From Winogradskyella sediminis (lineage in GTDB: Bacteria; Bacteroidota; Bacteroidia; Flavobacteriales; Flavobacteriaceae), in NCBI RefSeq assembly GCF_003387355.1, contig NZ_QUNH01000002.1, positions 351,606 to 415,605 of the forward strand: a stretch of DNA of 64,000 nt, given 5' to 3'. The translations under genes and the position numbers were made by a program. The notes beneath the pieces were generated by a model. It ran no database searches and was not told the origin of the DNA. It worked only from the letters and a program-made list of their open reading frames with translations. Shown here piece by piece: positions 60,610-64,000 of the stretch (its first letter is position 1; every line of letters begins with the position of its first letter).

Positions 60610-62481
60610 ATGAAAAAAATATACAGTCTTTTCAGCCTTTTTTTACTTGTAACTTTAGGCTACGGACAAAATAAACACACCGAAAAAGCGGATAAGCTTT
60701 ACCAAGGCTATCAATATGTAGATGCGATAGATGCGTACCTCGAAGTGGTTGACGATAATGAAGCAGATGCTTATGTGTATAAGCAACTCGCTGATAGTTA
60801 TTACCATTTGTTTAACATCAAGGAAGCCTCAATTTGGTATAAAAAAGCTTTAGAAACGACACAAGATGCGGAAACCTATTTTCGATATGCCCAAGTTTTA
60901 AAGTCAGAAGGCAACTACGACCAAGCGAATGCACAAATGGATGAATTTGCAAAATTGGCACCAAACGACCAACGCGCTAAAGCCCATTTAGCAAACCCAA
61001 ATTACATTCCAGAATTAGCCGATATCACCAAAACTTTTGAAGTAGAAGGTGTTGACATTAACGATGGAGAACACAGTGATTTTGGAGCGGTATTATCAAA
61101 TGACAATATCTTATATTTTGTAAGTACAAGAAAAACCTCAGGCAAAGAAGATGCGTGGACCAATCAACCGTACTTAGATATTTACCAATCCACTAGAGAT
61201 GAAAACGGTGATTTATCAACACCAGAAGAAGTCAGTGAGTTAAATACAATCTACCATGATGGTCCTTTAACGATAAGTGCTGATGGCAAAACGATGTACT
61301 TCTCACGAGATGGTCATAGTGATGGCACCTTTAAAAAGTTAAAAAGCAAACGCGTCAAAGTCGCTCAGCAAGGGATTTATAAAGCGACGCTAGTTGATGG
61401 AAAATGGGGCAACATCGAAGCCTTACCAATCAATAGCATAGACTATACAGTTAGTCACCCAAGTATTAGTAGTGATGGAAAGACGTTGTATTTTGCCTCT
61501 AATATGCCTAATGGACTAGGGGACTCAGATATTTGGAAGATCAGTGTAAATGGTAACAGCTATGGAGACCCAGTAAATTTAGGTCCCAAAGTGAATACCT
61601 CAGGGAAAGAAGGTTTTCCTTATATTAGTGAAGATAATATATTATATTTTGCATCAAGCGGAAGACAAGGTTTTGGAGGCTTAGACATTTTTAAATACGA
61701 CTTAAAAACGAATGAGACTTCCGTAAACTTGGGAAACGCCATTAACACTACTAGAGACGATTTTGCTTTTAGTGTTAATACCACTTTAAAAATCGGCTAT
61801 TTTACATCAAATAAAACAGGAGTAGATCAAATTTATCAGGCCATTCCTATATGTCAGTTTGAAGCTATCGCGCTTGTAAAAGACCAAATCAAAAACACGA
61901 TACTTTCAGGAGCTCAAGTTACCATTTTAGATGCTCAGCTAAATGAAATAGCAGCACAAGCAACGGATACAAGTGGAAAAACAAGATTTAATGTGAACTG
62001 TGAGAACACGTATACAATAAATGTATCAATGGATGGCTATGAAACGGCATCGTTTAAAGTAGCAGCTTCAGAAGGTGAGGATGTTACGGTTCATGCGGAT
62101 TTAAAACCCATAAACGAGATGATTACAGAGACTGAAGTCAAGTTAAATAACATTTATTTTGAGTTCAATAAAAGTAACATTACCAATCAAGGAGCTTTAG
62201 AATTAGATAAATTGGTAGAAATCATGAAAGATCACCCAGAGATGAAAATCATGGTAAGATCACATACGGATTCAAAAGGTAATGCAGATTACAATTTAAA
62301 ATTGTCCGAAAGACGTGCACAATCTACCATGCAATATGTCATATCAAAAGGCATCAGTAAAGATAGATTATCAGCAAAAGGTATGGGAGCAACAGCACCA
62401 AAGATCGATTGTAAATCTAATTGTACAGAAGCGGAAGACGCACAAAATAGACGCTCTGAGTTTTTGATTGTGAAGGATTAA
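60610..62481 (+). CDS. OmpA-family protein with TPR and PD40 repeats
   Basis: A 623-residue outer-membrane protein: signal peptide (SLFSLFLLVTLGYGQ), TPR-like helices (about 25-130, KADKLYQGYQYVDAIDAYLEV), several PD40/WD40-like beta-propeller units (about 150-420, TISADGKTMYFSRDG and SSDGKTLYFASNMPNG), a small carboxypeptidase-regulatory domain (about 430-490), and then the OmpA peptidoglycan-binding domain (about 515-620, IYFEFNKSNI and HTDSKGNADYNLKLSERRA). It is the standard third gene of type IX adhesin operons. It would anchor or stabilise the adhesin complex on the cell wall. Gap to the previous gene is 18 bases. Confidence 0.9.
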   Translation: MKKIYSLFSLFLLVTLGYGQNKHTEKADKLYQGYQYVDAIDAYLEVVDDNEADAYVYKQLADSYYHLFNIKEASIWYKKALETTQDAETYFRYAQVLKSEGNYDQANAQMDEFAKLAPNDQRAKAHLANPNYIPELADITKTFEVEGVDINDGEHSDFGAVLSNDNILYFVSTRKTSGKEDAWTNQPYLDIYQSTRDENGDLSTPEEVSELNTIYHDGPLTISADGKTMYFSRDGHSDGTFKKLKSKRVKVAQQGIYKATLVDGKWGNIEALPINSIDYTVSHPSISSDGKTLYFASNMPNGLGDSDIWKISVNGNSYGDPVNLGPKVNTSGKEGFPYISEDNILYFASSGRQGFGGLDIFKYDLKTNETSVNLGNAINTTRDDFAFSVNTTLKIGYFTSNKTGVDQIYQAIPICQFEAIALVKDQIKNTILSGAQVTILDAQLNEIAAQATDTSGKTRFNVNCENTYTINVSMDGYETASFKVAASEGEDVTVHADLKPINEMITETEVKLNNIYFEFNKSNITNQGALELDKLVEIMKDHPEMKIMVRSHTDSKGNADYNLKLSERRAQSTMQYVISKGISKDRLSAKGMGATAPKIDCKSNCTEAEDAQNRRSEFLIVKD

Positions 62482-62767
62482 ATAAGACAAACAATATGTT
62501 TGAGGTAATCTTTAAATAACAAATTAGTTACTAGAGAAATAAGTTATATAGAGTAAGTTAATGTCAAGCTTAAATAATGACTAACTAGATTGTTGTTTAC
62601 CTTTAATGGTGTAGGGAATGGTTATATATAATTGTTTTATTATTGTGAATTCAATAGCAATGTCTAAGAATAAAAATTAAAATAACTAATTATATCATAT
62701 AATTTAACGTATAAATACTGAGGTGCATTAAATTATTGATTATTAGTTTTTATGTTGAAAGGGAAAA
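62482..62767. other. intergenic stretch before the last gene
   Basis: About 285 bases, AT-rich. I see no clear terminator or TAnnTTTG box and no copy of the AATTTCCGTAA motif found in front of the other two giant genes. Confidence 0.4.
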
Positions 62768-64000
62768 ATGAATAGATATATAATTTTAATAATTTTTAAT
62801 GTATTTTTTTATCAAATAAATGCGCAAGAACCCAATGATTGTGTAAATGCAATTACAGTATGTGGTAATGGGACATTTATATCTAATGCTACAGGATCAG
62901 GAAATGATTTTGAAATAAATGCTTGTGGTGGGTTTGAGCATAATTCTCTTTGGTTAGAGGTAAATATCGTTCAATCTGGGACCCTTGGCTTTGATTTGAT
63001 TCCAATAGATCCAGATATCATGGTGGATTATGATTTTTGGGTATTCGGTCCCAATCGTTTATGTTCTAACCTTGGCAGTCCTATTCGTTGTGCTACAACT
63101 AACCCTAATGCAGCTGGACTTCCAAATAATTATACAGGAATCAACGGAAGTACTACATTAACACAATCGGGACCAGGAGCCAATGGTAATGGTTACGTAT
63201 ATTGGCTAGATGTAAATGTAGGAGAATCTTATTTTATTGTTATTGATAGACCTGAAGGAGATGGTGGTTTTGAAATTCAGTGGACAGGTACTGCTACCGA
63301 AGGTTCAGGAGCTTTTCCTGCACCACCGACAGTTAATGAAATTGATGATGTTTTACAATGTAGTAGTAATTCAGATATTGCTGTATTTGGGCTAGATGGT
63401 TTAAAGTCTAGTATTAATTCAGACCCTTTAAACACTATTGATTTTTATGAGAGTTTGGCAGATGCTACGGACGATATTAACGAACTACCAGGAATTTATG
63501 CCAATACATCCAACCCGCAAACTATTTATGCTAAAGTAAAATCATCAGGAACCGATTGCTATTCTATTATTGATTTTGATTTAATTGTGACGCCAATTCC
63601 AGATGCTTCAGTAGATGTTTCAAGTACCGCCATATGCGAAAGTGAAGCTGTGACTTTTACAATCACGGGTACTCCCAATGCAACAATACTTTATAATTTA
63701 GATGGTGGTACAACCGAATCCATATTATTAGGCGCTTCTGGTTTGGCGACGTTAACACAATCACCTGCCAGTGATATGACCATAAATTTAGAGGATGCTC
63801 AAATTTTAAATGACTCAGGGATTGTAGTTTGTGCTCAGAGTTTATCAGATTCTGAGACCGTAACGGTATCCTCAAATACAACCCCAATAATTGTTAATAA
63901 CGCACCAATTTGTGAAGGTGAAGATGGGGAGTTGGTGATATCAGGTGATCTAAATGCAACGATAACGTACGCTATAAATAATGGTGCTTTACAAACTTTA
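62768..64000 (+). CDS. large secreted surface protein, truncated by window end
   Basis: The frame is open from ATG 62768 to the end of the window (411 codons). The signal peptide is MNRYIILIIFNVFFYQINAQ, then NDCVNAITVCGNGTF and a domain with FDLIPIDPDIMVDYDFWVFGP, which I know from gliding-motility-associated or type B sorting-domain proteins, followed by Ig-like repeats (PDASVDVSSTAICESEAVTF). A C-terminal sorting domain would be expected beyond the window. It is transcribed in the same direction as the type IX operon before it but has a 286-base gap, so it is probably separate. Likely another adhesin. Confidence 0.8.
   Translation, partial: MNRYIILIIFNVFFYQINAQEPNDCVNAITVCGNGTFISNATGSGNDFEINACGGFEHNSLWLEVNIVQSGTLGFDLIPIDPDIMVDYDFWVFGPNRLCSNLGSPIRCATTNPNAAGLPNNYTGINGSTTLTQSGPGANGNGYVYWLDVNVGESYFIVIDRPEGDGGFEIQWTGTATEGSGAFPAPPTVNEIDDVLQCSSNSDIAVFGLDGLKSSINSDPLNTIDFYESLADATDDINELPGIYANTSNPQTIYAKVKSSGTDCYSIIDFDLIVTPIPDASVDVSSTAICESEAVTFTITGTPNATILYNLDGGTTESILLGASGLATLTQSPASDMTINLEDAQILNDSGIVVCAQSLSDSETVTVSSNTTPIIVNNAPICEGEDGELVISGDLNATITYAINNGALQTL

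Noticed and set aside
1..64000. CRISPR array
   Set aside because: No run of regularly spaced direct repeats was seen; the repeats found are att/arm sites, inverted repeats and protein-domain repeats inside the giant genes.

Overview
The window is AT-rich chromosomal DNA from a member of the Bacteroidota, most likely a marine Flavobacteriaceae species. The evidence is the flavobacterial promoter signature (TTG, about 19 bases, TAnnTTTG) in front of both tRNA genes, type IX secretion sorting domains on giant surface proteins, PorP/SprF and OmpA/PD40 partner genes, a BshB1 bacillithiol enzyme, a fused ResB-CcsA cytochrome c maturation protein, and many short-spaced one-strand operons. The species cannot be fixed from this sequence alone.

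Layout. Positions 1-15281 are ordinary core genome: an oxidoreductase-like protein cut by the window edge, a truncated haemoglobin, MscL, cytochrome c maturation, a transsulfuration enzyme, an outer-membrane DUF2490 protein, PEP carboxykinase, an SLC13-type permease, BshB1, tRNA-His, two tandem M28 peptidase lipoproteins and a small membrane protein.

Positions 15368-39483 form a roughly 24 kb integrated element lodged in the 3' end of a tRNA-Ser(TGA) gene. The last bases of the tRNA (15355-15367) are repeated exactly at 39471-39483. A tyrosine recombinase gene lies just inside the left end, and the same 19-base arm-type repeat lies just inside both ends. The element's own genes are split to the two edges. 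On the left are integrase, a small HTH protein and a probable TV-Pol type (superfamily A) polymerase. On the right are a noncoding stretch with large inverted repeats, a 249-residue protein of unknown function and a 62-residue protein. Between them sits metal cargo: a TonB receptor with a Fur-family regulator, two CDF-like transporters, a CusA/TolC/CusB-type tripartite pump, a multicopper oxidase fused to a CopB-like barrel, a Cu+ P-type ATPase, a DUF305 protein and a His-rich HMA lipoprotein. Together they look like a copper (perhaps silver or other metal) detoxification and transport island.

Positions 39491-45623 hold a probable oxygen- or redox-responsive module. A PAS histidine kinase whose first PAS domain carries the FixL-type His and Arg pair is translationally coupled to a response regulator that is itself a receiver-CRP/FNR fusion. 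It is followed by two universal stress proteins and two small proteins. FNR/FixK-like TGA-N6-TCA palindromes sit at almost the same distance from the -7 box at four promoters in this module.

Positions 45934-64000 are a surface-adhesin region. A type A sorting-domain protein and a 2.4-thousand-residue type B sorting-domain protein flank a TPR-AraC regulator and a TPR membrane protein. The two giant genes share a near-identical promoter-proximal motif at an identical offset. The second is followed by PorP/SprF and OmpA-PD40 genes, as is usual for type IX cargo, and then by the start of another surface protein that runs off the window.
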